A DNA stretch of 64,000 nucleotides from Bradyrhizobium acaciae (GCF_020889785.1 NZ_JACMYK010000010.1:1-64000), one strand, 5' to 3'. Shown: positions 8,114 through 17,231, counted from the first letter of the stretch. The notes: generated by a model from the letters alone, not told the origin. A program made the numbers and translations.

Positions 8114-9034
8114 GTGACGATAATGGAGCAAGGCGGCCCCACGCCCCAGGCAGCGCCCGATCTGATCAAGGAGACGACGACCCAGACCTTCGTCAAGGAC
8201 GTCATCGAGGAATCGCGCCGGCAGCCGGTGATGATCGACTTCTGGGCGCCGTGGTGCGGTCCCTGCCGCCAGCTCACGCCGATGCTGGAAAAGGCGGTCA
8301 ACAACGCCAAGGGCCGGGTCAAGCTGGTCAAGATGAACATCGACGAGCATCCGCAGATCCCGGGCCAGATGGGCATCCAGTCGATCCCGGCCGTGATCGC
8401 CTTCGTCAACGGCCAGCCCGCTGACGGCTTCATGGGCGCGGTGCCGGAGAGCCAGGTCAACGCCTTCATCGAGAAGATCACCAAGGGCGTGCCCGCCGCC
8501 GGCGAGCCCAATCTGGCGGAGATCCTGGCCGAGGCCGACGCCGTGCTGGCCGAGGGCGACGCCGCCCAGGCCGCACAGATCTATGCCGAGGTGCTGGCCC
8601 ACGATGCCACCAACATCGGGGCGCTCGCCGGCCTTGCCAAATGCTACGTCACTTCGGGTGCGGTCGAGCAGGCCAAGCAGACGCTGGCGATGGTTCCGGA
8701 ATCGAAGCGCAACGACGCCGCGGTGAAGGCGGTGCAGGCGGCGATTGATCTCGCCGAACAGGCGCAGTCGGTCGGTCCGATCGCGGAGCTGGAACAGAAA
8801 GTCGCCGCAAACCCGCTCGATCATCAGGCGCGATTCGATCTCGCGACCGCGCTCAATGCCATGAACAAGCGCGCGGAGGCGACCGAGCAATTGCTCGCCA
8901 TCGTCAAGCGCGACCGCAAGTGGAACGACGACGGCGCGCGCAAACAGCTGGTGCAGTTCTTCGAGGCGTGGGGCGGCACCGATGAGGCAACCGTCGAGGG
9001 GCGCCGGCGGTTGTCGACGATCCTGTTCTCGTAA
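8114..9034 (+). CDS. Thioredoxin-TPR protein (CnoX/YbbN-like co-chaperone)
   Basis: This 306-residue protein has an N-terminal thioredoxin fold with active site WCGPC (about residues 47-51) and the cis-proline segment SIPAVIAF. The C-terminal half is alpha-helical with tetratricopeptide-like repeats (LAEADAVLAEGDAAQAAQIY, LAGLAKCYVTSGAVEQAKQT, FDLATALNAMNKRAEATEQL). That is the layout of YbbN/CnoX, which protects proteins from oxidation and passes them to GroEL or DnaK. Unlike the E. coli form, the redox-active CGPC is intact. GTG 8114 is followed by an in-frame ATG at 8123, and either could be used. The LON-domain gene starts 30 bases downstream, suggesting a proteostasis operon. Confidence 0.88.
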   Translation: MTIMEQGGPTPQAAPDLIKETTTQTFVKDVIEESRRQPVMIDFWAPWCGPCRQLTPMLEKAVNNAKGRVKLVKMNIDEHPQIPGQMGIQSIPAVIAFVNGQPADGFMGAVPESQVNAFIEKITKGVPAAGEPNLAEILAEADAVLAEGDAAQAAQIYAEVLAHDATNIGALAGLAKCYVTSGAVEQAKQTLAMVPESKRNDAAVKAVQAAIDLAEQAQSVGPIAELEQKVAANPLDHQARFDLATALNAMNKRAEATEQLLAIVKRDRKWNDDGARKQLVQFFEAWGGTDEATVEGRRRLSTILFS

Positions 9035-9064
9035 AGCACGCCCGTCACAGCAGCGGGACCGTAG

Positions 9065-9739
9065 ATGCCGATCAATGCCGAATATCGCGGGCCCGGCGAG
9101 CTCCCGGAGATCATCCCGGTGTTCCCGCTGCCGGGCGCGCTGCTGCTGCCGCGCGGCCAGATGCCGCTCAACATCTTCGAGCCGCGCTATCTCGCGATGA
9201 TCGACGACGCGCTGCGCGACGGTCACCGCCTGATCGGCATGATCCAGCCCGATGCGGCGCATTCCCAGAAAGAGGCGAAGCCGGTGCTGTTCCGCATCGG
9301 CTGCGTCGGCCGCATCACCCAGCTCGCCGAATCCGGCGACGGCCGCTACATCCTCGAGCTGACCGGCGTCGCGCGCTTCAAGATCGTCGAGGAGCTGACG
9401 GTGCAGACGCCGTACCGGCAATGCAAGGTCGACTTCTTCTCGTTCACCGGCGACTTCACCGCACGCAAGGGCGAGGACGCCGTCGACCGCAAGGCGCTGC
9501 TCGAGGTGCTCGCCGATTTCCTGGAAGCCAACAATCTGAAGGTCGACTGGGAAGGAATCGAGTCCGCGCCCAACGAGGCGCTGGTCAATGCGCTGGCGAT
9601 GATGTCGCCCTATGGTTCCGCCGAGAAGCAGGCGATGCTCGAAGCGCCCGACCTGAAGACCCGCGCCGAGATCCTGATCGCGGTCACCGAGATGGACCTC
9701 GCCAAGAAACGCACCAGCGGCGACCCGCCGGTGCAATAA
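9065..9739 (+). CDS. LON peptidase substrate-binding (N) domain protein
   Basis: The 224 residues correspond to the N-terminal domain of Lon protease alone: IIPVFPLPGALLLPRGQMPL, then IFEPRYLAMIDDAL and the GCVGRITQLAESGDGRYILELTG strand series. No ATPase or Ser-Lys protease part is present. Stand-alone LON-N proteins are widespread in alphaproteobacteria next to a thioredoxin-like gene, as here, and probably bind unfolded substrates. Their exact role is unknown. It is convergent with the DUF4405-like gene, with only 6 bases between stops. Confidence 0.87.
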   Translation: MPINAEYRGPGELPEIIPVFPLPGALLLPRGQMPLNIFEPRYLAMIDDALRDGHRLIGMIQPDAAHSQKEAKPVLFRIGCVGRITQLAESGDGRYILELTGVARFKIVEELTVQTPYRQCKVDFFSFTGDFTARKGEDAVDRKALLEVLADFLEANNLKVDWEGIESAPNEALVNALAMMSPYGSAEKQAMLEAPDLKTRAEILIAVTEMDLAKKRTSGDPPVQ

Positions 9740-9745
9740 GGGCCG

Positions 9746-10165
9746 TCACCGCAACTCTCGCCGACCAAACCAGATATGAAGCGGAAACATCAGCGACAGG
9801 GCAAACCCCACGCTGAGATGGATCCAGCTCATCCAGGGCCTGACCACCTCCGAACCGAGGTAGTAGAGCCCGAAGGCGGTCACGATCAGCGCGGCATTGA
9901 ACGTCGCCATGATCGATCCCGAAATGCGATTCTTGCGGCTCCGCCACGCGCGCAGCAGATGCACGGGAACGAGCGCGCCGAGCAACAGCAGCGCCAGCAT
10001 GGCGACACCGCCATGAATCATCAGCAGGTTGGCGGCAACCTGCTGCCATATCTCGGCACCGTCGGCGTTCTTTTGCCAATCGGCCACCAACCAGCCGGCG
10101 CCGGTCAGCAACAGCGCCGCAAACGCGGCGTACATCGCATAGCGAAATGAACGTTTAAGCCGCAA
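9746..10165 (-). CDS. DUF4405-like membrane protein with four histidines, putative heme b carrier
   Basis: This 139-residue protein has four hydrophobic helices. Histidines are at 51 and 69 (MIHGG, PVHLL) and at 116 and 130 (WIHLSVG, PLHIW), near helix ends in two related halves, the pattern of DUF4405 and other small cytochrome b-type membrane proteins that hold one or two b hemes. Heme binding is inferred, not seen. Its start overlaps the end of the apbE gene by 11 bases, so it is translated with it. I infer a membrane redox partner passing quinol electrons to the flavinylated protein encoded two genes upstream. Confidence 0.7.
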   Translation of the reverse strand: MRLKRSFRYAMYAAFAALLLTGAGWLVADWQKNADGAEIWQQVAANLLMIHGGVAMLALLLLGALVPVHLLRAWRSRKNRISGSIMATFNAALIVTAFGLYYLGSEVVRPWMSWIHLSVGFALSLMFPLHIWFGRRELR

Positions 10166-11063
10166 GGTGCACCGCCTCTGACCAGTCGGACGTGATCTGA
10201 ATGTCCCCGTCTGCCGCGATCAGCAGGGCGCTGGCTCCGTAATGCTCGAGCAGGTCGCCGGCACCGGTCCCCGAGATCATCACGACCTTGGTCAGCGCAT
10301 CGGCAATCATGCATGACGACGTACGGATCGTGGCGCCGATCATCGCAGCGGCCGGCTCCCCGGTTGCGGGATTGATGATCGCGGAAACGCCCAGAGACGA
10401 GCCCTCCATCAGATCAAATCGGCGCGCCGTCGACGCCAGCGCCTCTCCAGCCATCTCGATACGCGCAAGCAGGCGTAGCGGGTCGCGCGGATCGCGCAGA
10501 TCGACCGCGTGCGGCGCTACTCCGAACACCCGAAGATCGCCGCCGGCATTCACCAGCCCTGCCGGAACGTCGAACTCGCGCAACACCTCGATGGCGCGGT
10601 CGACCGCAAAGCCCTTGGCGATTCCTCCGAGATCGATCCTGGTACCGGGCGCCTGAAGGCGCACGATGCGTTCGGGCAGCAACTCGATCGCATCGCCGAC
10701 GCACGGTCCGGGCACGACGGCCCGCTCGTCGTCCGCTCCCGGCAGCAGGCCGACGGCTTGCAATGCCGGTGCAACGGTCGCATCGAAGATCCCCCCGGAG
10801 CGCCAGTGCATCTCGACCGCCGCCTCCAGCACCTCGAACGTCCAGGCGTGAACCCGCATCGGCCGAACGCCGGCCTCTCGATTGAGCCGGCTGACATCGC
10901 TGTCGCGCTCATGAAAGCTCATCAGCCGATGAACCTGCGCGACCGCATCGAATGCGGCGTCGATGGCGGCATTCGTTCTGGAGCCGGCGGCGGCGACCTC
11001 GATCTCGACAAAGGTGCCGAGCAGCGGGCGCGCGCGGCGAGTCCTATCGGAGGCGATTGGCAT
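10155..11063 (-). CDS. apbE: FAD:protein FMN transferase
   Basis: This 302-residue ApbE family protein attaches FMN covalently to a Thr or Ser of exported flavoproteins, using FAD. The sequence shows RPLLGTFVEIEV at the start, MSFHERDSDVSRLN (FAD pocket), IDLGGIAKGFAVDRAIEVL (the conserved GGIAKG glycine-rich loop), NAGGDLRV, and a C-terminal TSCMIADALTKVVMI segment with the metal-binding Asp. I see no clear lipoprotein or Sec signal, so either a distant signal is missed or modification occurs before export. The start overlaps the FMN-binding protein gene by 20 bases. That protein carries the acceptor motif and is the evident substrate. Confidence 0.93.
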   Translation of the reverse strand: MPIASDRTRRARPLLGTFVEIEVAAAGSRTNAAIDAAFDAVAQVHRLMSFHERDSDVSRLNREAGVRPMRVHAWTFEVLEAAVEMHWRSGGIFDATVAPALQAVGLLPGADDERAVVPGPCVGDAIELLPERIVRLQAPGTRIDLGGIAKGFAVDRAIEVLREFDVPAGLVNAGGDLRVFGVAPHAVDLRDPRDPLRLLARIEMAGEALASTARRFDLMEGSSLGVSAIINPATGEPAAAMIGATIRTSSCMIADALTKVVMISGTGAGDLLEHYGASALLIAADGDIQITSDWSEAVHLAA

Positions 11064-11514
11064 AGGCGGTCAGGATCCTCTTCACGCCCTCCGTGACATG
11101 CGTCGACGACAGCGTCGCGCCGGAGATGTTTCTGATGTCGCCATTGACCTTGAGCGCACTGGCGCTGGTCTTGCCGACAAATTGCGCAAGCCAGCTTGGG
11201 CTCCTGACCTCACCGCCGTAGGATTCCCTGTATTGCAGGATCTCGACGCTGTGCACCGCGCCGCCCGGCGTCAGCGCCACCGCATAGTCGATGAACAGGT
11301 GCTTGCCGATCACCCGGTCGAAGATGAGAAATCCCGCGACCTTGCCGCCGGCCTCGGCCTTCCAGACCCGGCCGGCCTGGACCTCGGTGAAATGCGTCGC
11401 CGACGGAAACGCCTGCTTCTGCGCCTCCTCGATCGACATATACTGAACCGCATAGGCCGGCGAAGCAGCCGACACGATCGCCGCAGCCGGCAGCGTATAT
11501 CGAACCCAACTCAT
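11044..11514 (-). CDS. Exported FMN-binding domain protein, ApbE substrate
   Basis: This encodes 156 residues from ATG 11514, which has GGAG 11 bases upstream. Another ATG at 11541 is possible. An N-terminal signal peptide ends near AYA-VQ (residue 22). The rest is an FMN_bind domain of the RnfG/NosR/UrdA type, ending with GDIRNISGATLSST. The S131-G-A-T-L-S136 motif is the ApbE target, with FMN expected on Ser136. The spacing of the preceding Asp (D126) is one or two residues longer than the usual D-x2-[ST]GA[ST]-x-[ST]. It lies between the porin and apbE genes in the same orientation. It should act as a periplasmic one-flavin electron carrier. Confidence 0.88.
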   Translation of the reverse strand: MSWVRYTLPAAAIVSAASPAYAVQYMSIEEAQKQAFPSATHFTEVQAGRVWKAEAGGKVAGFLIFDRVIGKHLFIDYAVALTPGGAVHSVEILQYRESYGGEVRSPSWLAQFVGKTSASALKVNGDIRNISGATLSSTHVTEGVKRILTAYANRLR

Positions 11515-11578
11515 CTTACACTTCGCTCCTATCGTTTTCATCACGCTGCAGCGGCCTGTCCTGCGCGCCGTACCGATC

Positions 11579-13225
11579 TCAGAAGAAGAAGCCGACGCCA
11601 CCGAGGAACGAATCCGACATCGCACTGGTGATGCTCTTGTCGATGACGTGCTGGTAGGTCGCCTTCAGCACGACCTTCGGCGACGGGAACAACGCGAAGC
11701 CGGCGGTGTGGTATTGTCGCTGGCCCGCACCGGTCGGCATGTTCGCATCCGTGCCGGCAAAGCCGCCGGTCTGGAGGTTCTGGTAGGTGTAGCGATAGAA
11801 CGGCACCGCCTCCCACTCGCTGTTCAGGACGGTGCCGAGCTGCACGTGGTAGGCGATCTCGCCGGAATAGCCGTACATCGACTTGCCGACATTGTTGGTG
11901 GGATCCGAATCGTTGTTCGCGCGTAGATTCTCCGGATGGCTGAAATCCGCACGGACATACTCGCCGCGAAGCTCGAGGCCGGTCTGAGGCACGCGATAGC
12001 GGAACTCGGCGTCGAACATCGACAGACTCGAGTGACCGAGGAAATTGCCGAGATCGTCGTGAGCTCCGCGCGGCGTCGTGTTCGGCGAGAAATAGGCGCT
12101 GACGCTGCCGGCGAAGCCCTGGAGGAACGTCGGCGTGAAGTCCAGCCGGCCGGCGACCGCGACCGCGTTGTTGAGCTGCTGGAAATCACCGAGCGGGGGC
12201 CGCGAGAAAGCGAGCCCGTTCAGGCCGTCGATCCCCGCCGCGTACGCCGTACCCGGAAGCGGCACGGTCTTGGCCGCGGTGCGATTATCAAAGGAATCGC
12301 CGAAGTCCTCGTTACTGGTCGCAACCATCACCTGATACTTCAGATCTTCGGTGATCGTCCCGTAGACGCTGCTGGCCGGCACCTTCCAGGTCGACGGAAT
12401 GAGCCCGAGATACAGCTCGGGCCGGTTCACGCTGTAGAACTGCGTCGGCTCGTGGTGCTGGTTGTAGTAGCCGATCGGCACAAGATCGATACCCGGCGCA
12501 CGCCAGTTGAACTGATCGATGATCTTGAAGTCGATCCAGAGCTGCTCGATTTCGGCGGTACCGTGGAGCTTGTCGTCGTTGTCGAATCCGGAGCCGGCGT
12601 GCTCGAATTCGATCTCGGCGTTGAAGATGATGTTTGGCGTAATCGCGTAGGTCGGCAACAGGACGAAGCGCTGAGCATCGAAGCCCTTTTGCCACTGGCC
12701 GTTGGCAGCCGGATTTTGCGCGCTGCCAAACTTGATTTCGCCATAGGCGCCGATGCTGAGGCCAGGCACGGGTGAATCGACCAGTCCGAGAATGGGCTTG
12801 TCGCCTGCCGCAGGCAGCGGCGGGAGATTCAGCATCGGCTTGGCCGGCGCCTCTGCCGATTGGGCTTCGGGCTTGCCCTTGCTCTCCTTCGCTTCCTGCT
12901 TGGTATCCGTCGCCTCCTTCGCATCGGGGGGTGACGCCGTCGCGTTGACGCTGCGAATCGAGGCCGGCCGCGGCGAGGACTTGGCATCGACGCCAGCCGG
13001 AGGGCGACTTTCCTTTTCCTTCAGCTCGGCTTCGAGCGCTGCGATGCGCCGCTCCATCTTGTCGAGCTTTTTCAGCAATGCCTCGTTCGCGCTATCGTCT
13101 GCCGCGAGGGCGCCGCTGCCGGTGAAGACCGACAGCGCGGTCGCCGCGAGCAGCGCCGCGCGCCTCGATCTGGAGCCAAGCTCGAATTTCGAAGCACCGA
13201 AGCCCGTGCTGTGATGCGATGACAT
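11579..13225 (-). CDS. Outer-membrane porin with N-terminal coiled coil
   Basis: This 548-residue protein has a signal region ending ALAAD near residue 43. A heptad coiled coil follows (EALLKKLDKMERRIAALEAE), then a charged Pro/Ala/Lys-rich linker of about 80 residues, then alternating aromatic beta strands (LSIGAYGEIKFG, WRAPGIDLVPIGYYNQHHEP, YGYSGEIAYHVQLGT, YRYTYQNLQTG), ending GGVGFFF. A terminal phenylalanine is typical of Omp85-assembled barrels. The layout resembles phosphate-selective (OprO/OprP) or coiled-coil porins, where the coil spans the periplasm. GGGGAG precedes ATG 13225. Placement directly ahead of the FMN-binding and apbE genes suggests it admits a substrate for, or anchors, that redox chain. 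This role is inference. Confidence 0.75.
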   Translation of the reverse strand: MSSHHSTGFGASKFELGSRSRRAALLAATALSVFTGSGALAADDSANEALLKKLDKMERRIAALEAELKEKESRPPAGVDAKSSPRPASIRSVNATASPPDAKEATDTKQEAKESKGKPEAQSAEAPAKPMLNLPPLPAAGDKPILGLVDSPVPGLSIGAYGEIKFGSAQNPAANGQWQKGFDAQRFVLLPTYAITPNIIFNAEIEFEHAGSGFDNDDKLHGTAEIEQLWIDFKIIDQFNWRAPGIDLVPIGYYNQHHEPTQFYSVNRPELYLGLIPSTWKVPASSVYGTITEDLKYQVMVATSNEDFGDSFDNRTAAKTVPLPGTAYAAGIDGLNGLAFSRPPLGDFQQLNNAVAVAGRLDFTPTFLQGFAGSVSAYFSPNTTPRGAHDDLGNFLGHSSLSMFDAEFRYRVPQTGLELRGEYVRADFSHPENLRANNDSDPTNNVGKSMYGYSGEIAYHVQLGTVLNSEWEAVPFYRYTYQNLQTGGFAGTDANMPTGAGQRQYHTAGFALFPSPKVVLKATYQHVIDKSITSAMSDSFLGGVGFFF

Positions 13226-13435
13226 GCAGCTCCCCTGGATCGGCGGAAATGGAAAACCCGCGACATAAGGGCGCACCTAGCACTGTCTCGAATTGTTTCG
13301 AAATGCTTGGGAAGCCTCTCGAAGCGATTCGAGGTTAGAATCACTCCATTCTAGAATAGGACTAAAACTCAGCTGCGAGGGGTTTCCGGCGTCACGGGAT
13401 TTGCTCGCTGGCCGGGCTGACGAATTCGACGTGGC

Positions 13436-13993
13436 TTACGGCCGACCGCGAATGGATTTCCGTCCGGTGAACATCGCTTGCACGAGATTCTGACGCTGCA
13501 GCAATCCCACCACGATGACGCCGAGCACGTGCAGGGCGACCAGGATGATGACCGCGTCGGAGGCATAGGCGTGGGTATCTTCGACCCACCAGACGCCGAA
13601 GAAGGTGACGGTGACCTCCATTGCACCTGTGATCGCCGAGACCGCGAGCGACAGCAGCAGTGCGACCAGCATCACGGTGCCCGCCGGGTTGAGCCCGATA
13701 TAGCGCCCGGTGATGCCGCGGCGGAGATTCCAGATGTAGCGCGGCGCGGCGCGCAGGCGGACGCCGAGCTTGCCGAAACGCGCGTAGCGCGTGCCGGCAA
13801 AGCCCCAGATCAGCCGGAACGCCAGCAGGGCGATCACGGCATAGCCGGCCAGCCGGTGCAGCCGGTCGAAGACGTTCGGCGTCACCCAGGCCACCAGGAC
13901 GAGGATGGCGAGCGCCCAGTGCCAGAGCCGCAGCGGCAGGTCCCAGACCTGCACGTTGGTCGCGCCGCGGGCGCCGGGCGCCGCCTCCTTCAT
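13436..13993 (-). CDS. Membrane cytochrome b (b561 / Ni-Fe hydrogenase cytochrome b-like)
   Basis: This 185-residue integral membrane protein has four helices and the histidine pattern of the cytochrome b561/hydrogenase-type b family: VWDLPLRLWHW in helix 1, FDRLHRLAGY in helix 2, EDTHAYASD before helix 4 and ALHVLGVI within it. This family oxidises quinol and passes electrons to periplasmic acceptors. It follows the PepSY gene by 34 bases and precedes the porin gene by 210 bases. It is therefore a second possible membrane electron input to the flavinylated protein in the same locus. Confidence 0.87.
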   Translation of the reverse strand: MKEAAPGARGATNVQVWDLPLRLWHWALAILVLVAWVTPNVFDRLHRLAGYAVIALLAFRLIWGFAGTRYARFGKLGVRLRAAPRYIWNLRRGITGRYIGLNPAGTVMLVALLLSLAVSAITGAMEVTVTFFGVWWVEDTHAYASDAVIILVALHVLGVIVVGLLQRQNLVQAMFTGRKSIRGRP

Positions 13994-14027
13994 CGCGCCT
14001 GCTTCACTTGGAGCTTCACTTAGTGCT

Positions 14028-14306
14028 TCACTTGGCGATCGTGTGCTTCAGGCTGAGATCCTCGGGGCTGTAGAACAGCTCGTAGAGCTTGCCTTCCTTG
14101 ACGCCGTAGACTTCGTAGCACGAGCCTTCGACCTTCGAGCGGCGCACCTCGTAGCCGGCGGCCTTGGCCTTGGCTTCGGCATCGCTCGCCGGCTTCCACG
14201 ACGCCTTGTCGAGCTTGGTGCAGGTCTTGTAGCCGTCGGCGAACGCCGCCGATCCAGTTAGCGCCAGAACACTCGCTGCCAGCACAGCGCTCAAAATCAC
14301 TCTCAC
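14028..14306 (-). CDS. Small secreted PepSY-like protein
   Basis: This encodes 92 residues from GTG 14306, which has GGGGAG 8 bases upstream. The 104-residue frame from 14339 lacks a ribosome site. A signal peptide (ILSAVLAASVLALTGSAAFA) is followed by a PepSY-type alpha-beta unit: AEAKAKAAGYEVRRSKVE, CYEVYGVKEGKLYELFYSP. Two cysteines (CTKL and SCYE) may form a disulfide. PepSY domains often occur beside cytochrome b and ApbE-dependent proteins and may modulate periplasmic redox partners. It is the first gene of the minus-strand locus running to 9746, so the promoter should lie between 14307 and about 14400. Confidence 0.8.
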   Translation of the reverse strand: MRVILSAVLAASVLALTGSAAFADGYKTCTKLDKASWKPASDAEAKAKAAGYEVRRSKVEGSCYEVYGVKEGKLYELFYSPEDLSLKHTIAK

Positions 14307-14532
14307 GCGTATCTCCCCTCCATTGACGATCCTGCCCACAACGCTGTCGCGCAGGGCACATTCGTGAACAATGCTGAGGTGATCGCCAAGTCAAGGAAGC
14401 GTGGCGGCGGCAGGCTTTAGAGAAATTCTAACGGCCGTGAAAACCGCTTTGCGCTCCGCGCGCAATTTGGTTTTGACCAGCCGCTGCGGCCTTACGCCTC
14501 ATGCGCATCCATCCGTTGAGACAGGCCTTCGA

Positions 14533-17067
14533 TCAGGACGCGGCACCGGCCATCGCGCGACGAACCGCCGGGCGTTCGGCCACCGCCGGGGTCCGCCCAC
14601 CGATCATCTGCGCGACCTTCTCGCTATGAACCGGCGGGCTGAAGTGGAAGCCCTGCACTTCCACGCAGGCGTCGGCACGGAGGATGTCGAGCTGCTCCCT
14701 GGTTTCGACGCCTTCGGCCGTCGTTGTCTTGCCCAGGCTGACCGCAAAGCGAACGATCGCGCGCGCGATCCGGCGCGACTCGTCGGTTGCGCTTGAGAGC
14801 TCGGACACGAAGCTGCGGTCGATCTTGACCTTGTCGAACGGAAACTTCTGCAGGAAGCTCAGTGACGAGTAGCCGGTGCCGAAGTCGTCGAGCGCAATCC
14901 GCACGCCGAGATCGTGCAGCTGGCTGAGCGCCGCGAACACCGCTTCGCTGTCCTGAATGATGGCCGTTTCGGTCACTTCGAGCTCGAGCCTGTCGGGCGA
15001 AATTCCCGCGCTTGCCAGCGCGTGCACGATCACCGGGACCAGTTCCGGGCTCCTGAACTGCACCGGCGACAGGTTGATCGCGATCTTGAGGTCGTCGGGC
15101 CATTTTGCGGCCTCCGCGCACGCGGTACGCAGCACCCATTCGCCGAGCGGCACGATCAGGCCGGTCTCTTCCGCCAGTGGAATGAACTGCACCGGCGACA
15201 CCATGCCGCGCTGCGGGTGATGCCACCGCAACAGCGCTTCGAAGCCGCAGGTCTCCCCGCTCGCGACGTTGATGAACGGCTGATAGTGCAACTCGAACTC
15301 GCCGTTGGCGAGCGCGTTGCGCATGTCGCGCTCGAGGCCGCGCCGGGCCTGCAGCAGCCGGTCGAGCTCCGGCTCGAAGAAGCGGAACGAGCCGCGCCCG
15401 CCGCTCTTGGCCGAGTAGAGCGCAAGATCGGCGCTTCTCAGAACCTCGTCCGAATCGGTACCGTCGCGCGGAGCGATCGCGATGCCGATGCTGGCCGTGG
15501 TGGTCACCCGGTGATGGCCAAGATCGATCGGCTCGCTGAGCGCCTTTCTGATCTTCTCGGCGAGCAAGCCCGCTTCCGGGACCGGATCGCGGACGTAGTC
15601 GATCACCGCGAACTCGTCGCCGCCGAGCCGCGCGACCAGCGTGGTTTCGCTGACGCACCTGCGCAACCGCGCGGCCACCGACTTCAGCAGCGCATCGCCT
15701 GCCGGATGCCCGAGCGTGTCGTTGACGTCCTTGAAGCGATCGAGATCGAGCATCAGTACCGCAAGGCTCGGCCCGCCGCACCTCGCGCCGGAGAGCGCCT
15801 GCTCCATCCACTCCCTGAGCAGCACGCGATTCGGCAGATCGGTCAGCGCGTCGTGTTGCGCCATGTAGGTGATCTTGGCCTCGGAGCGCCGCTGCTCGGT
15901 GACGTCGCGATGCGTCGCCACCCAGCCGCCGCCGGGCATCGGCTGCCGCGTCACGCAGATCAGCCGGCCGTCGGCGAGCTCGTCGACCCGGCTGCTGATC
16001 TCATCGGCCGGCAACGCATTCAATGTCGCGAGCACCTGCGTCGCGGCGCTGTCGCTGGTCTCGCCCTTGAGAATGCCGTTGGCGATCCGATGCGTGATGA
16101 TCGCGCGATGCGCCGCGCCGGGCAGCAGCAGCTCGGGCGGCAGCCGGTACATCTTGGCATAGCGGTCATTGCACACGACGAGGCGTTTCTCCGCATCGAA
16201 CATGCAGAGGCCCTCACCCATGTGGTTCATCGCCGTATCCAGCCGCAACCTCTGCTCTTCCAGCTCCTTCTGCGACGCCTCGACCTGCTGCTGCGCCAGC
16301 GAAAGCTGGCTGATGATTTCCTCGAAGCGGCGCGTGCGCAGCGCGAGGCGGCGGTCCGCGAGCACGCCGACCAGGCTCATGCCGAGCACCGAAAGCGCGA
16401 CGCCCGCAATCACGATGGCGAGGAACGCGGGAGAGAGCGACAAAGCCGCCGGCGTCAGCAACGGATCCGGAACGATCTCGACCGCACCCATCGCGGTGAA
16501 ATGGTGCGACACGATCGCCAGCGTCAGCAACAGCGCCGCAACGAGCGTCATCCAGCGATCCTGATGGCGGACCGCGATTGCCAGCGCGGCGTAGCCGAAC
16601 AGCATGCCGAGCACGATGGAGGCAGCCACGAGGTCGAGCGACCAGACCACGTGGCCCGGCACTTCCAGCGCCCACATGCCGAGATAGTGCATGCTGGCAA
16701 TGCCGGCTCCGATCACTGCGCCGCCGACCGGCGCGCGCCAGCTACCGGAGTCGCTGGCAGCAAGGCCGAGTCCGCCGGACGTCAACATCATCGCCACGGC
16801 GAGCGACAGCGCCGTTAGCACGATGCCGTAGCCGGTCGGCACGCCGGGCTCGTAGGCGAGCATGGCGATGAAATGCGTTGCCCAGATTCCGTAGCCGATC
16901 GCAGCGCCCGCGATCGCAATCCAGATCATCCGCGTCCTCGCTTGCGAGGCGATCGCGCGATGGAAGATGTTGACGGCGACAATGCTGGCGACAAAGCAGA
17001 CCAGTCCGGCCAGCAAAACGAGCCGCCAGTCATGCTCACCTGAGAGACACGTCAAAACACGAAACAT
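14533..17067 (-). CDS. MHYT-PAS-GGDEF-EAL c-di-GMP signalling protein
   Basis: This 844-residue membrane protein begins with an MHYT sensor of seven helices carrying the three motifs WATHFIAML, SMHYLGMW and SHHFTAMGAVE, proposed to bind copper and sense redox gases. A coiled linker and a PAS segment follow (DTAMNHMGEGLCMFDAEKRL), then GGDEF with an intact RLGGDEFAVI site. The EAL domain contains GFEALLRWHHP, with FIPLAEETGLI, NLSPVQF, DDFGTGYSSL and FDKVKIDRSFV, so phosphodiesterase residues are present. It could make or break c-di-GMP. ATG 17067 begins the conserved MFRVLTCL; ATG 17079 is an alternative. It stands alone, 226 bases from the PepSY gene start. Confidence 0.93.
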   Translation of the reverse strand: MFRVLTCLSGEHDWRLVLLAGLVCFVASIVAVNIFHRAIASQARTRMIWIAIAGAAIGYGIWATHFIAMLAYEPGVPTGYGIVLTALSLAVAMMLTSGGLGLAASDSGSWRAPVGGAVIGAGIASMHYLGMWALEVPGHVVWSLDLVAASIVLGMLFGYAALAIAVRHQDRWMTLVAALLLTLAIVSHHFTAMGAVEIVPDPLLTPAALSLSPAFLAIVIAGVALSVLGMSLVGVLADRRLALRTRRFEEIISQLSLAQQQVEASQKELEEQRLRLDTAMNHMGEGLCMFDAEKRLVVCNDRYAKMYRLPPELLLPGAAHRAIITHRIANGILKGETSDSAATQVLATLNALPADEISSRVDELADGRLICVTRQPMPGGGWVATHRDVTEQRRSEAKITYMAQHDALTDLPNRVLLREWMEQALSGARCGGPSLAVLMLDLDRFKDVNDTLGHPAGDALLKSVAARLRRCVSETTLVARLGGDEFAVIDYVRDPVPEAGLLAEKIRKALSEPIDLGHHRVTTTASIGIAIAPRDGTDSDEVLRSADLALYSAKSGGRGSFRFFEPELDRLLQARRGLERDMRNALANGEFELHYQPFINVASGETCGFEALLRWHHPQRGMVSPVQFIPLAEETGLIVPLGEWVLRTACAEAAKWPDDLKIAINLSPVQFRSPELVPVIVHALASAGISPDRLELEVTETAIIQDSEAVFAALSQLHDLGVRIALDDFGTGYSSLSFLQKFPFDKVKIDRSFVSELSSATDESRRIARAIVRFAVSLGKTTTAEGVETREQLDILRADACVEVQGFHFSPPVHSEKVAQMIGGRTPAVAERPAVRRAMAGAAS

Positions 17068-17231
17068 GCACCGGTCCATGGTTGTCCGCGAGGGCAAGCT
17101 AGGCCGATTGAATTGTCTTCTCGATAATTTTCTGCAACTTTCGGTGGCATGGTTATCCGCGCGTAAGCCGATTCAGCACGGAAATTGATGGCCCCATAAA
17201 TTTTGCAAAGGCTCGGCAATCGGTCGCGTCT

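Noticed and set aside
14914..16818. 634-codon plus-strand frame opposite the MHYT-GGDEF-EAL gene
   Set aside because: The minus strand has complete catalytic motifs. The plus frame has Arg/Gln/His-rich antisense composition and no ribosome site.
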